Origin: Xanthomonas albilineans
GTDB taxonomy: Bacteria > Pseudomonadota > Gammaproteobacteria > Xanthomonadales > Xanthomonadaceae
Length of the DNA: 64,000 nucleotides
NCBI RefSeq assembly: GCF_002939705.1
Contig: NZ_MDCB01000013.1
Span: 1-64,000 of the forward strand
Reading direction: 5' to 3'
Shown: in pieces, positions 21,152 to 34,347 of the stretch
How positions within the stretch are numbered: position 1 is the stretch's first letter
Layout of the letters: the number at the start of each line of letters is the position of its first letter
The notes under the pieces: model-generated
Told to the model about the DNA's origin: nothing
What the model saw: only the letters and a program-made list of their open reading frames with translations
The model's database searches: none
Position numbers and translations under genes: made by a program

Positions 21152-21224
21152 GGACGCGTGGATTGAAACTCGGTGATCGGTACCGGCTTGCTCTCGTCGC
21201 ACTGTCGCGCCCTCACGGGCGCGT
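21152..21224 (+). CRISPR. Degenerate type I-C-like CRISPR remnant: partial repeat, 34-bp spacer, partial repeat
   Basis: At 21152-21169 GGACGCGTGGATTGAAAC matches the 3' 18 bases of the Xanthomonas type I-C repeat I recall, with one difference. After exactly 34 bases (21170-21203), 21204-21224 matches the first 21 bases of the same repeat with one difference and then diverges. Order, orientation and spacer length all fit an eroded array. No cas genes are in the window. The outer half of each repeat is lost, and the right one runs into a MITE-like sequence. The repeat consensus comes from memory. Confidence 0.68.
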
Positions 21225-21317
21225 ACAGCACGCAGGCACTGGCATGTAATCGGGGTTACTGAGGATTCCAAGCGCTGCACTCATCCCGCCGCGATGCAGC
21301 AGTTTCGTTAGCCGCTC
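21217..21317 (+). mobile_element. Truncated MITE-like element, right half only
   Basis: This stretch aligns with the right two thirds of the complete element at 50501-50641: both contain GGGCGCGTACAGC, then AGGATTCC, and end in a similar terminal repeat (here GTTAGCCGCTC at 21307-21317). The left terminal repeat is missing. The junction with the CRISPR-like repeat falls in the shared bases GGGCGCGT, as expected for a microhomology join. Confidence 0.6.
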
Positions 21318-21373
21318 GTAATCGACACCGGCCTGGCCGACACGCCGACCAGACCGTCGCTGCCCGCCGCGCG

Positions 21374-23463
<2,090 letters not shown>

Positions 23464-23632
23464 GGCGCTATTAGACCCGTTTCCGGCGCGAGCGCCAACC
23501 GGTCTCATGTCCAGAGCCTGCACACAGGCCGTACTTTGTGTCAGCACTGCCACACGCGGCGGCAGCGGCGACAAACTCCAACCATGTGGCCGACCTAGCC
23601 TAGACATACGAGTGCAAGAAGTCTCTCTCATT

Positions 23633-23661
23633 GCCGCCGTTAACACCGGCGGCATTTTTTT
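23633..23661 (+). terminator. Plus-strand intrinsic terminator without an obvious plus-strand gene
   Basis: A 7-bp stem GCCGCCG/CGGCGGC (23633-23639, 23647-23653) with a 7-base loop is followed on the plus strand by A and seven T residues. The flanking genes are both on the minus strand, so it would end an antisense or small transcript. On the minus strand no U-run follows the stem. Confidence 0.65.
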
Positions 23662-23682
23662 CGCCGCTAGCCTGCACCCCGC

Positions 23683-25533
23683 TCACTCCAGCACGTAGGC
23701 CACGCGCAGCCCGCCCCAATGGCGTCCACGCGCATAAACCGGCACCGACAGATCGAACAGGATCTGCCCGGTGTCGCGCCGATACACCTGCAACAGATAA
23801 GGCTCGGTATGACGACCGACGGTGCGACCGACGCGGTCGGTGAAGATGCGCTTGGTCCGGTTACCGACCAAATCACGGGCGCGGTCGCCGCTGAGCGTCT
23901 GGCTGAAACACAGGTTGTGCGTCGGCACGTAGCCATCGACGTTTGCACAGATCGCGAACACGATCCACGGATGCGCGGACAGCAAAGGCTCCTGCAACGG
24001 CGGCAGCAACTCGTCGCATAGCGCGTCGAAGGCGGTACGGTACTTGGGTGGGTCGACACCCTGGATCGGGGTGTAATCGGTGGAAAACAGCGCATCCTCG
24101 GCGATGCGACCGCGCGCGAGTGCGGCCTCAAACGCCTGGCCGACCTGCGCGGCCGCCGCCGTGGCCAAGTCGCGCACGCGCGCATGGCGCGGCTGCCGCA
24201 TCGGATCGTCCGGCAAGCGGAACAGGTTCACGCAATCGTGCAGAGTGGCGCTACTGGTCCCCAGCGCCTCACTGCGCTGAACCACGCTTGCAGCATGCTC
24301 CAAGTTGCTGCGGCTGAGTCCGACTAGGTGCTCGACCGCACGATCGATGCCGCCGATCTCGCCGCTTTGCGCGGCGACGCGGCTTGCCACCGCATCCATC
24401 GCAGCGCTGGCGCGGCCGAGCAACTCGCCGATGCCGCCAAGCACTTGCTCAGTGCGTTGCGCCGAAACAGCACTGTCCTGCAAAGCGGTGCCGGTCTCGC
24501 CGATGATAATGCGGACATCGCGCGCAGCGTTGGCGGCGCGCTCGGCGAGCTGCCGGATCTCGGTGGCAACCACGGCAAAACCACGCCCGGCCGGGCCGGC
24601 ATGCACCGCCTCGATGCTGGCGTTGATCGATAGAATATTGGTCTGGAACGCGACCGAATCGATCACCTGGATGACCTCGTTGGCACGCGCCGAGCGCCGC
24701 GCCACCTCCTGCATCGCCTGGCCCAAGGTCCGCGCCGCCTCCACGCCCTGCCGCGCGCTGTCGTCTGCACTGGCCGCCACGGCGATCACCGCGCGCAGCT
24801 CTTGGTCCATCTCGTGCAATCCCTGCAACAGCCGACGGGTCGTGGATACCACCGTCTGTAGTGCATCCAGCTGGGTCTGCGACTGCCGCGCCAGTTCGTC
24901 ATTCTCGGCGACCACATGCGGCACATCGGCCGCAATCTGCAGCGACAACCCCACCGCCTGACGGATCGCCTCCGCCAAGTTACCGAAGCCGGCAGCCAAG
25001 CGCCGCCCCGGCACCACCTCGGCGTCCTGCACCGACAGTGGCGTGCTCAGGCCCAGATCCAGATCGCAGCCGGTCAGACACTCGCCGACGCGCTCAAGCA
25101 GCGCCTGTGCCGCGGCTCCCTCCAAGACACGCTGTGCAAGCGCCTGCAACGCCGGACTGATCGCACCTTGCACCTGCCCACCGCCGAGCAGGGCGACATC
25201 GCGCAGCAACGCGGCGGTCTCCGGATGCGGCAGCGACAACAGCCACCCCTGTCCATCCCGATCACACTGGTAGCGCACGCGCCGCGACGGATCGGTACCT
25301 GGCGCCAACCAACAGCCTTCAGAACCAACCAACGCCGCCAGCGGCAAGCCCCAGACCGCCTCGCTGGACGCACCGAGCAGCGTGTCAGCCTGGACCCCCA
25401 GCAGATCCAGCGCAACGCGATTAGCGGCACTGACGCATCCGTCCGGATCCAGCCGCAGCAAGGCGATCGGGGCATCTGGCAAGCCGGCGGCCGGTGCGGC
25501 GTCGGTATCCGGGTTGCGTGAGAACAAGGCCAT
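23683..25533 (-). CDS. Soluble methyl-accepting chemotaxis-like protein with N-terminal PAS and C-terminal sensor region
   Basis: The 616-residue protein has no signal peptide or membrane segment. An N-terminal PAS-like domain (about 10-120, APIALLRLDPDGCVSAANRV) is followed by helical coiled-coil sequence and the MCP signalling tip VAFQTNILSINASIEAVHAG, then RGFAVVATEIRQLAERA. After the tip come about 150 residues resembling a Cache-type sensor (TDYTPIQGVDPPKYRTAFD, HPWIVFAICANVDGYVPTHN). A sensor behind the signalling hairpin is unusual. It probably relays a cytoplasmic signal to CheA/CheW. The ATG at 25533 has GAGGGA upstream. No chemotaxis genes are adjacent. Confidence 0.88.
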   Translation of the reverse strand: MALFSRNPDTDAAPAAGLPDAPIALLRLDPDGCVSAANRVALDLLGVQADTLLGASSEAVWGLPLAALVGSEGCWLAPGTDPSRRVRYQCDRDGQGWLLSLPHPETAALLRDVALLGGGQVQGAISPALQALAQRVLEGAAAQALLERVGECLTGCDLDLGLSTPLSVQDAEVVPGRRLAAGFGNLAEAIRQAVGLSLQIAADVPHVVAENDELARQSQTQLDALQTVVSTTRRLLQGLHEMDQELRAVIAVAASADDSARQGVEAARTLGQAMQEVARRSARANEVIQVIDSVAFQTNILSINASIEAVHAGPAGRGFAVVATEIRQLAERAANAARDVRIIIGETGTALQDSAVSAQRTEQVLGGIGELLGRASAAMDAVASRVAAQSGEIGGIDRAVEHLVGLSRSNLEHAASVVQRSEALGTSSATLHDCVNLFRLPDDPMRQPRHARVRDLATAAAAQVGQAFEAALARGRIAEDALFSTDYTPIQGVDPPKYRTAFDALCDELLPPLQEPLLSAHPWIVFAICANVDGYVPTHNLCFSQTLSGDRARDLVGNRTKRIFTDRVGRTVGRHTEPYLLQVYRRDTGQILFDLSVPVYARGRHWGGLRVAYVLE

Positions 25534-25940
25534 CGTCGTTTCCCTCGGTTCTGCCCCATGGTAGCGGCTCCAACACTGCCGCCGCAGCGGCGGTCGCTGC
25601 AATCGGGATTGACGTCATAGGCGACGCCAATATGCTGCTAGCGTGACGCCACGACCGCTGGATTGTTCTTTCAGGATCCTCCCTCAACCAACTGCTGGCG
25701 ATACGATACGCCTGCGCATGTCGCCGTTGCCAGCCGGCTCCATCAGCCTGAGCGCGGCCTGGGCAACGCCAGCCGAGTACGGCCGCAAGCACCGCGCACG
25801 GCTGCCGACAGCGGCAACGTGAGCCTCCCGTTTTCGCGCAATCGGCGCGATCCGCATCGCGCGCGCATTCCGTTTCATGCGCAACCATACAGCACTGGCG
25901 CGGTTTTCGGCACATCCACTCGTAGATGCGCGCAGCCCGG

Positions 25941-25968
25941 TTGACAGGCGTGCGAAGCACATGGTTAT
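25941..25968 (+). promoter_or_regulatory. Candidate promoter of the ilv-leu operon
   Basis: A perfect -35 box TTGACA (25941-25946) is followed after 16 bases by GGTTAT (25963-25968), a 3/6 match to a -10 box. Transcription would begin near 25975, almost at the leader ORF's ATG (25977), which has no Shine-Dalgarno site. Confidence 0.5.
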
Positions 25969-25976
25969 CTCGCTAA

Positions 25977-26105
25977 ATGCTGCGATACCGCGCCACCCCG
26001 AAGCCGTCCCACCTGCACGCTGCGCTTGGCGCGGACGTCGCGGCATCGCTCCTTGTACTCGTGCTTATTAGCTCGCCCACATCTGCGGGACGAACTGGCA
26101 CGTAA
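25977..26105 (+). CDS. ilv operon leader peptide
   Basis: This 42-codon ORF contains seven consecutive branched-chain codons, CTC CTT GTA CTC GTG CTT ATT (LLVLVLI, 26049-26069), and stops at 26105, just 27 bases before the terminator ahead of ilvC. That is the classic layout of an attenuation leader sensing charged Leu/Val/Ile tRNAs. The ATG at 25977 is the only in-frame ATG; it lacks a ribosome binding site and may be leaderless if the promoter call is right. A shorter start cannot be excluded. Confidence 0.78.
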   Translation: MLRYRATPKPSHLHAALGADVAASLLVLVLISSPTSAGRTGT

Positions 26106-26132
26106 GCGACAAGCCGCCAGGATTCGATCAGA

Positions 26133-26161
26133 CCCCGCACTGGCAACGGCGCGGGGTTTTT
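26133..26161 (+). terminator. Attenuator terminator upstream of ilvC
   Basis: A stem CCCCGC (26133-26138) / GCGGGG (26151-26156) is followed by five T residues. The left arm can instead pair with TGCGGG at 26084-26089, inside the end of the leader ORF (CCCGCA at 26134-26139), giving a mutually exclusive antiterminator. It sits about 65 bases before ilvC. Confidence 0.85.
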
Positions 26162-26225
26162 CATTTCAGTGACCACAAACGCAAAGACCCTTTCCACTCC
26201 ACCCCACTTTGAGGATATCCGCATC

Positions 26226-27233
<1,008 letters not shown>

Positions 27234-27275
27234 ACCGCGGCTCCCCCACCCGCTTCCACCGAAAGGTCGCCACGT

Positions 27276-29000
27276 ATGAACTCCTCCGCTAAAGGCACGC
27301 CCCCCCGCAACGGCGCCCGCTGGCTGACCCAGGCACTGGAAGCCGAAGGCGTGGACACGCTGTTCGGCTATCCGGGCGGCACCATCATGCCGTTCTACGA
27401 CGCATTGGTAGACAGCCAGCTCAAACACATCCTGGTCCGCCACGAACAGGGCGCCGCGCTCGCCGCCAACGGCTATGCCCGCGCCAGTGGCCGGGTCGGG
27501 GTGTGCGTGGCCACATCCGGTCCAGGCGCGTCCAATCTGGTCACCGGCATCGCCGATGCGATGCTCGACTCGGTGCCGATGATCTGCCTGACCGGACAAG
27601 TCGCCACGCCGCTCCTGGGCACCGACGCGTTCCAGGAACTGGACGTGTTCGGGCTGACCCTGCCGATCGTCAAGCACAGCTTCCTGGTGCGGCGCGTGGA
27701 CGACCTGCCGCAGGTGATGCGCGATGCGTTCCGCATCGCCCGCGAAGGGCGCCCGGGACCGGTGCTGGTCGACCTGCCCAAGGACGTGCAACTGGCCGAT
27801 GCATCGCACCTAACGGACCACGTGCCCGCCAAGGTCCCGACGCTGCCGCCGCCGTGCGACAGCGTCCTGGCCGACGCGCTGGCCGCGATCGCCAGCGCCG
27901 AAAAACCGGTGATCTACGGTGGCGGCGGCATCGCCCTGGCCGATGCGGTAGACACATTCCGCCAGTTCGTGGACATCACCCGCATCCCCACCGTGCTGAC
28001 CCTGCGCGGGCTGGGCGCGTTGCCGCACGGACATCCGCACTACCTGGGCATGCTCGGCATGCACGGCACCCGCGCCGCCAACATGGCGGTGCAGCAATCG
28101 GACCTGCTGATCGTGGTCGGTGCCCGTTTCGACGACCGCGCCACGGGCAAACTGGCCGAATTTGCGCCGTTTGCGCGGATCATCCATCTGGACGCCGATG
28201 CCTGCGAGATCTCCAAACTGCGCCAGGCCGACATCGCCATCCCCGGCGATGTGGCCCAGGCGCTACGCGCGCTGAGCGCGGCGACCAGTACCTGCGAAGC
28301 CTGGCACACGCACTGCATCGGCCACCGCGAGAAGTTCGGCGTGCGCTACGACGCGCCGGGCGATGACATCTACGCGCCAGGCCTGCTGAAACGGCTGAGC
28401 GAACTCGCCCCGGCCGACACCGTCATCGCCTGCGACGTCGGCCAGCACCAGATGTGGGTGGCCCAGCACTGCCGCTTCAATCATCCACGCAACCATCTGA
28501 CCAGCGGTGCGTTGGGTACCATGGGTTTCGGCCTGCCAGCGGCGATGGGCGCACAGTTCGCCTGTCCGGACCGGACCGTGGTACTGGTCAGCGGCGACGG
28601 GAGCTTCATGATGAACGTGCAGGAGCTGGTCACCATCGCCCGCTGCAAACTGCCGGTGAAGATCGTGCTGCTGGACAACAGTTCGCTGGGCATGGTGCGA
28701 CAGTGGCAGGAACTGTTCTTCGCCGAGCGTTACAGCGAGATCGATTTGTCCGACAACCCGGACTTCGCCGCGCTGACGCAGGTCTTCGGCATTCCGGCCA
28801 AACGCATCACCGCGCGCAACCAGGTCGAGGACGGACTGGCCGAACTACTGGCGCAACCAGGCCCGGCGCTACTACACGTGGTCATCGACGCACGCGCCAA
28901 CGTATGGCCATTGGTACCGCCGAATTCCGCCAACAGCACCATGCTGGACAGCAACCCAGCAACCCAGCGCCAGGAGGCACCGCATGCGATACCGGCTTGA
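27276..29000 (+). CDS. ilvG: Acetolactate synthase large subunit
   Basis: The 574-residue protein is a complete ThDP enzyme. It has the catalytic Glu57 in VRHEQGAALAANGYARASG, the FAD/central domain with FDDRATGKL, and the ThDP-binding stretch GDGSFMMNVQEL to NNSSLGMV-like sequence (LLDNSSLGMVRQWQELFF). It condenses pyruvate with pyruvate or 2-oxobutyrate, the first common step of Val/Leu/Ile synthesis. It begins 42 bases after ilvC and overlaps ilvM by 17 bases, as expected for large and small subunits. Confidence 0.96.
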   Translation: MNSSAKGTPPRNGARWLTQALEAEGVDTLFGYPGGTIMPFYDALVDSQLKHILVRHEQGAALAANGYARASGRVGVCVATSGPGASNLVTGIADAMLDSVPMICLTGQVATPLLGTDAFQELDVFGLTLPIVKHSFLVRRVDDLPQVMRDAFRIAREGRPGPVLVDLPKDVQLADASHLTDHVPAKVPTLPPPCDSVLADALAAIASAEKPVIYGGGGIALADAVDTFRQFVDITRIPTVLTLRGLGALPHGHPHYLGMLGMHGTRAANMAVQQSDLLIVVGARFDDRATGKLAEFAPFARIIHLDADACEISKLRQADIAIPGDVAQALRALSAATSTCEAWHTHCIGHREKFGVRYDAPGDDIYAPGLLKRLSELAPADTVIACDVGQHQMWVAQHCRFNHPRNHLTSGALGTMGFGLPAAMGAQFACPDRTVVLVSGDGSFMMNVQELVTIARCKLPVKIVLLDNSSLGMVRQWQELFFAERYSEIDLSDNPDFAALTQVFGIPAKRITARNQVEDGLAELLAQPGPALLHVVIDARANVWPLVPPNSANSTMLDSNPATQRQEAPHAIPA

Positions 29001-29232
29001 CCTGGTGCTCAAGCCCATCGATGGTGCGCTCCTGCGCGCCATCGGCATGGCCGAACGGCGCGGCTTCGCCCCAGTGTCGATCAATGGCGCACCGATGGCC
29101 GAAGACGCAGGCCGCTGGCATCTGCAAATCGTGGTGGATGGCAATCGTCCCGGCGAGACGCTGCGCATGCAGATGGAAAAGGTCTACGACTGCGAATCGG
29201 TACGGGTGACCGCGCTGGATGGGGCGACATGA
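28984..29232 (+). CDS. ilvM: Acetolactate synthase small subunit, ACT-domain type
   Basis: This 82-residue protein is a single ACT-like domain (MRYRLDLVLKPIDGALLRAI, then a beta-alpha-beta pattern ending VYDCESVRV). Length and position match IlvM, the short regulatory subunit of the IlvG isozyme. It overlaps the end of ilvG, suggesting coupled translation. Whether this version mediates valine feedback cannot be read from sequence. Confidence 0.9.
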   Translation: MRYRLDLVLKPIDGALLRAIGMAERRGFAPVSINGAPMAEDAGRWHLQIVVDGNRPGETLRMQMEKVYDCESVRVTALDGAT

Positions 29233-29435
29233 GCGTATCGGGATCCATGCGTCGGGACATGGGGCGCAGCGCCAGCCCTGGCAACGTGCTGGCCTCGGCC
29301 TCTGGCTGCATGCATACCGTCAGGCAGCGGCGCACGGCGGCGCGCAGGGGCTTTTCGACATGGAGGTGTCTTCTTCGCACCTGCGCCTTGTCCATCGCAT
29401 CCTGCGTCCTGCGCGACCCCATCCACCATGTCTGA
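29229..29435 (+). CDS. Doubtful 68-codon ORF between ilvM and ilvA
   Basis: This ORF overlaps the ilvM stop by ATGA and the ilvA start, a layout often seen in real operon genes. Its product is rich in Arg, Cys and Trp (for example RRGFSTWRCLLRTC) with no domain or signal peptide, so it is more likely a non-coding spacer of 195 bases. It is listed because the spacer otherwise holds nothing I can name. Confidence 0.2.
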   Translation: MSVSGSMRRDMGRSASPGNVLASASGCMHTVRQRRTAARRGFSTWRCLLRTCALSIASCVLRDPIHHV

Positions 29436-30534
29436 TGCCGGCCGCCCCGCCCCGCAGGAGTCGGATGCCGACCACGTCGCGGTGAGTGTGGCCGACGTGC
29501 TGGCCGCGCAAGCGCGGTTGCGTCGCTACCTGACCCCGACGCCGGTGCATTACGCCGAGCGTTTCGGGGTATGGCTGAAGCTGGAGAATCTGCAACGCAC
29601 CGGCTCCTACAAGGTACGCGGTGCGCTCAATGCACTCTTGGCCGGACTGGAGCGCGGCGACGAGCGTGCGGTGATCTGCGCCTCGGCCGGCAACCATGCG
29701 CAGGGAGTTGCCTGGGCTGCGCACCGCCTGGGTGTACAGGCGATCACGGTGATGCCGCACGGCGCACCGCAGACCAAGATCGCCGGCGTCGCACACTGGG
29801 GCGCCACCGTGCGCCAACACGGCAATAGCTACGACGAGGCTTACGGCTTTGCCCGCGAACTCGCCGAACAAAACGGCTACCGCTTTTTGTCCGCGTTCGA
29901 CGATCCGGACGTGATCGCCGGCCAGGGGACCGTCGGGATCGAACTGGCCGCGCATGCCCCTGACGTCGTGATCGTGCCGATCGGCGGCGGCGGCCTGGCC
30001 TCCGGCGTAGCCCTGGCGCTGCGCTCGCAAGGCGTCCGCGTCGTCGGCGCCCAGGTCGAGGGCGTGGATGCGATGGCGCGCGCGATCCGCGGCGACATCC
30101 GCGCGCTGGAGCCGGTCCCCACCCTGGCCGACGGTGTCAGGGTTAAAATCCCCGGGCTCATCACCCGCCGGCTGTGCGCCAGCCAGCTCGACGACGTGGT
30201 GATCGTGCGCGAGGCGGAACTGCGCGAAACACTGGTTCGCCTGGCGCTGGAAGAACACGTCATCGCCGAAGGCGCTGGCGCGCTGGCGCTGGCAGCCGGG
30301 CGCCGCGTCAGCGGCAAGCGCAAGTGCGCCGTGGTGTCCGGTGGCAACATCGACGCTGGCGTGCTGGCGACGCTGCTGTCGGAGGTGCGTCCGCGTCCAC
30401 CGCGCAAGCCGCGTCTGCGCAATATCGAGCGACTTCGCAACCAACGTCCGGCCCCACGCGTACCTACCCAGCTCGCCTCGCCACCGCTCCACCATCCGCT
30501 AGCCACCGCCTCCGTAGAGGAACCCATCTGGTGA
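29428..30534 (+). CDS. ilvA: Threonine dehydratase without the C-terminal regulatory domain
   Basis: The 368-residue PLP enzyme has the cofactor Lys62 in TGSYKVRGA, the [13 protein letters not shown] loop, a GGGGLASG phosphate cup and [10 protein letters not shown] near the C-terminus. It converts threonine to 2-oxobutyrate for isoleucine. E. coli IlvA is about 514 residues with ACT-like regulatory domains; here there is only a short Arg/Pro-rich tail (about 325-368), as in catabolic TdcB. Operon position argues for a biosynthetic role. The start at 29428 has only a weak ribosome site. Its TGA overlaps the leuA GTG. Confidence 0.92.
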   Translation: MSDAGRPAPQESDADHVAVSVADVLAAQARLRRYLTPTPVHYAERFGVWLKLENLQRTGSYKVRGALNALLAGLERGDERAVICASAGNHAQGVAWAAHRLGVQAITVMPHGAPQTKIAGVAHWGATVRQHGNSYDEAYGFARELAEQNGYRFLSAFDDPDVIAGQGTVGIELAAHAPDVVIVPIGGGGLASGVALALRSQGVRVVGAQVEGVDAMARAIRGDIRALEPVPTLADGVRVKIPGLITRRLCASQLDDVVIVREAELRETLVRLALEEHVIAEGAGALALAAGRRVSGKRKCAVVSGGNIDAGVLATLLSEVRPRPPRKPRLRNIERLRNQRPAPRVPTQLASPPLHHPLATASVEEPIW

Positions 30535-32090
30535 ACACTTCAGCCTCTTCTCAGCCCCCCCGCATCCGTATCTTCGACACCACCCTGCGCGACGGCGAGC
30601 AATCCCCCGGCTGCAGCATGACCCCCCAACAAAAGCTGGTGATGGCACGCGCCCTGGCCGAGTTGGGTGTGGACATCATCGAGACAGGCTTCCCAGCCAG
30701 CTCGCATTCGGACCGCGAAGCGATGGCGTTGATCGGCCGCGAAGTGCGCAGTTCGACGCTGGCGGTGCTGTCGCGCTGCCTGACCGCGGACATCGAGACA
30801 TCGGCACGCGCGCTGGAAGCGGCGGCACATCCACGCCTGCACGTGTTCCTGTCGACCAGCCCACTGCACCGCGAGCACAAGCTGCGGATGAACCGCGAGC
30901 AAGTGTTGGAATCGGTGCGCAAGCACGTGGCACTGGCACGCAAATACGTGGACGACGTGGAGTTCTCGGCCGAGGACGCCACCCGCACCGAGGAAGACTT
31001 CCTGGCCGAGGTCGCCAGCGTGGCGATCGCCGCCGGTGCCACCACCATCAATCTACCGGACACGGTCGGCTTCACCACACCGGAAGAGATCCGCCGCATG
31101 TTCGAGCGGATCATCGCGCACGTGCCCGGCGCCGAGCGCGTGGTGTTCAGCACGCACTGCCATAACGACCTGGGCCTGGCCGTGGCCAACTCGCTGGCCG
31201 CGGTGGAAGGCGGCGCGCGCCAGGTGGAATGCGCCATCAACGGCATCGGCGAGCGTGCCGGCAACTGCGCGCTGGAAGAAATCGCGATGGCGCTGAAGGT
31301 GCGCAACGCGTTCTACGAACTGGACACCAGCATCAATACCCAACGCATCGTCGCCACCTCGCAATTGCTGCAGCGTCTGGTCGGCATGCCCGTGCAGCGC
31401 AACAAGGCAATCGTCGGAGGCAATGCCTTCGCGCACGAATCGGGCATTCACCAACACGGCATGCTGCGCCACCGCGGCACCTACGAGATCATGCGTCCGG
31501 AAGACGTGGGCTGGGAATGCTCGCAAATGGTGTTGGGCCGTCACAGCGGTCGCGCCGCGGTCGAACAGCGTCTTCGCGCGTTGGGCTATGTGCTGGAAGA
31601 GGCCGAACTGGGCATCGCCTTCGATGCATTCAAGACGCTGTGCGAACAACAGCGCGTGGTCAACGACACCGACCTGCAGGCAATGATGCAGGAAGCGCCG
31701 GAAAGTCAGGGCTATCGGCTGTGGTCGATGACCATCAGCGACCGCGGCCAGCGCGCCAGCGCGCAGGTCGAGCTATCCGATCAAAACGGCCAGCGGGTCA
31801 GCGAGCAAGCCGAGGGCGATGGCCCGGTCGATGCGCTGTTCTCCGCATTGTCTGCCGCCACCGGCGTGCAGTTGGCGCTGAACAGCTATCAGGTACACAG
31901 CGTCGGCATCGGCGCCGATTCACGCGGCGAAGCCAACCTCAGCGTGCGTCACGGCGAGATCGAGTATGTCGGCACCGGCACCAGCCGCGACATCATCGAA
32001 GCCAGCGCACTGGCATGGCTGGACGTCGCCAACCGCATCCTGCAACAACGCGAGAGCTTGCAGATCGACGTCGCCCGCGCGATAGCCTGA
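30531..32090 (+). CDS. leuA: 2-isopropylmalate synthase
   Basis: The 519-residue protein begins at a GTG (30531) overlapping the ilvA stop, with AGAGGA 9 bases upstream, so translation is probably coupled. The catalytic barrel shows [29 protein letters not shown] and the IHQHG metal region; a full LeuA allosteric domain (about 390-515, ending in [19 protein letters not shown]) is present. It condenses acetyl-CoA with 2-ketoisovalerate and is usually inhibited by leucine. Confidence 0.96.
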   Translation: MNTSASSQPPRIRIFDTTLRDGEQSPGCSMTPQQKLVMARALAELGVDIIETGFPASSHSDREAMALIGREVRSSTLAVLSRCLTADIETSARALEAAAHPRLHVFLSTSPLHREHKLRMNREQVLESVRKHVALARKYVDDVEFSAEDATRTEEDFLAEVASVAIAAGATTINLPDTVGFTTPEEIRRMFERIIAHVPGAERVVFSTHCHNDLGLAVANSLAAVEGGARQVECAINGIGERAGNCALEEIAMALKVRNAFYELDTSINTQRIVATSQLLQRLVGMPVQRNKAIVGGNAFAHESGIHQHGMLRHRGTYEIMRPEDVGWECSQMVLGRHSGRAAVEQRLRALGYVLEEAELGIAFDAFKTLCEQQRVVNDTDLQAMMQEAPESQGYRLWSMTISDRGQRASAQVELSDQNGQRVSEQAEGDGPVDALFSALSAATGVQLALNSYQVHSVGIGADSRGEANLSVRHGEIEYVGTGTSRDIIEASALAWLDVANRILQQRESLQIDVARAIA

Positions 32091-32165
32091 ACCGCGCCAG
32101 CGCGATCATCAACCTTGTGTACCCTCACCTTCCCCGACCAAGCGTCTTTGCCAGGTAGTTCCGCA

Positions 32166-33589
<1,424 letters not shown>

Positions 33590-33593
<4 letters not shown>

Positions 33594-33769
33594 CCCTGCA
33601 CATCGCGACCTTCGCGGCCACCTTGACCTTCGTCGCGGCCAGCACGCGCGCCTTCGCCCATCGCGACAAGCCACTGCTGCCCCCACATGTGTCCACCCCG
33701 GCGCTGCCGCCGGCACTACAAAGCCCCCCGGCGGGACCCGCTTCCGCCGTATCCCAGGAGACCCCGTGA
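33590..33769 (+). CDS. Small predicted secreted peptide between leuC and leuD
   Basis: This 59-residue ORF overlaps the leuC stop by ATGA and its own TGA overlaps the leuD start (TGATG), filling the gap between the two subunit genes exactly. It starts [20 protein letters not shown] and ends the hydrophobic stretch with AFAHRD, a plausible signal peptidase site, followed by a Pro-rich tail ([17 protein letters not shown]). No family is recognised. It could instead be a translational-coupling spacer; conservation in other genomes would decide. Confidence 0.6.
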
Positions 33770-34347
33770 TGGCAGGCTTCGCCACCCTCACCTCGCGCAG
33801 CGTGGTGCTGCGCCAAACCAACATCGATACCGACCAAATCATTCCGGCGCGGTTCCTGTCCACCACCGAACGCGCCGGCCTCGGGCGTAACGCCTTCAAC
33901 GATTGGCGTTGGCAGGCTGACGGCACGCCGAACCCGGAATTCGCCTTCAACCAGCCGCATAACGCGGGCCGCCAGATCTTGCTGGCCGGGCGCAACTTCG
34001 GCTGCGGCTCCTCGCGCGAGCACGCTCCATGGGCGCTCACCGACCTTGGCCTGCGCGCCATTGTCAGCAGCGAGATCGCCGACATCTTCCGCAACAACAG
34101 CCTCAAGAACGGTCTGCTGCCAATCGTGCTGGCCGAGGACGACGTGCAGACGCTGATGCAGCGTCCGGACGACGAACTGACCGTGGACGTGGCCGCACGC
34201 GAGCTACGCACGCCCGATGGTCGTGTCTATACCTTCCCGCTCGATACCTTCTCGCAGACCTGCCTGCTCGAAGGCGTGGACGAAATGGGCTACCTGCTGT
34301 TGCGCCAACCGGACATCGAACGCTACGAGGCCACCCATGCACGCTGA
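33769..34347 (+). CDS. leuD: 3-isopropylmalate dehydratase small subunit
   Basis: The 192-residue swivel-domain partner of LeuC has [13 protein letters not shown], the [17 protein letters not shown] signature and [12 protein letters not shown]. The ATG at 33769 has CCCAGGAG 8 bases upstream. It overlaps leuB by 11 bases. Confidence 0.96.
   Translation: MAGFATLTSRSVVLRQTNIDTDQIIPARFLSTTERAGLGRNAFNDWRWQADGTPNPEFAFNQPHNAGRQILLAGRNFGCGSSREHAPWALTDLGLRAIVSSEIADIFRNNSLKNGLLPIVLAEDDVQTLMQRPDDELTVDVAARELRTPDGRVYTFPLDTFSQTCLLEGVDEMGYLLLRQPDIERYEATHAR

Larger units (their letters stand above)
20870..21373. other. Intergenic region between the HDOD gene and thiC
   Basis: Apart from the CRISPR-like remnant (21152-21224) and the MITE fragment (21217-21317), I see no gene. 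A 95-codon minus-strand ORF (20944-21231) runs through the CRISPR spacer and MITE junction and has no recognisable features, so it is probably fortuitous. Confidence 0.6.

Noticed and set aside
20944-21231. 95-codon minus-strand ORF upstream of thiC
   Set aside because: It crosses the CRISPR spacer and the MITE junction, so it cannot be an old conserved gene.
30174-30530. N-terminal extension of leuA by about 119 codons
   Set aside because: It lies wholly within ilvA in another frame; the GTG at 30531 has a ribosome site and starts at the family N-terminus.
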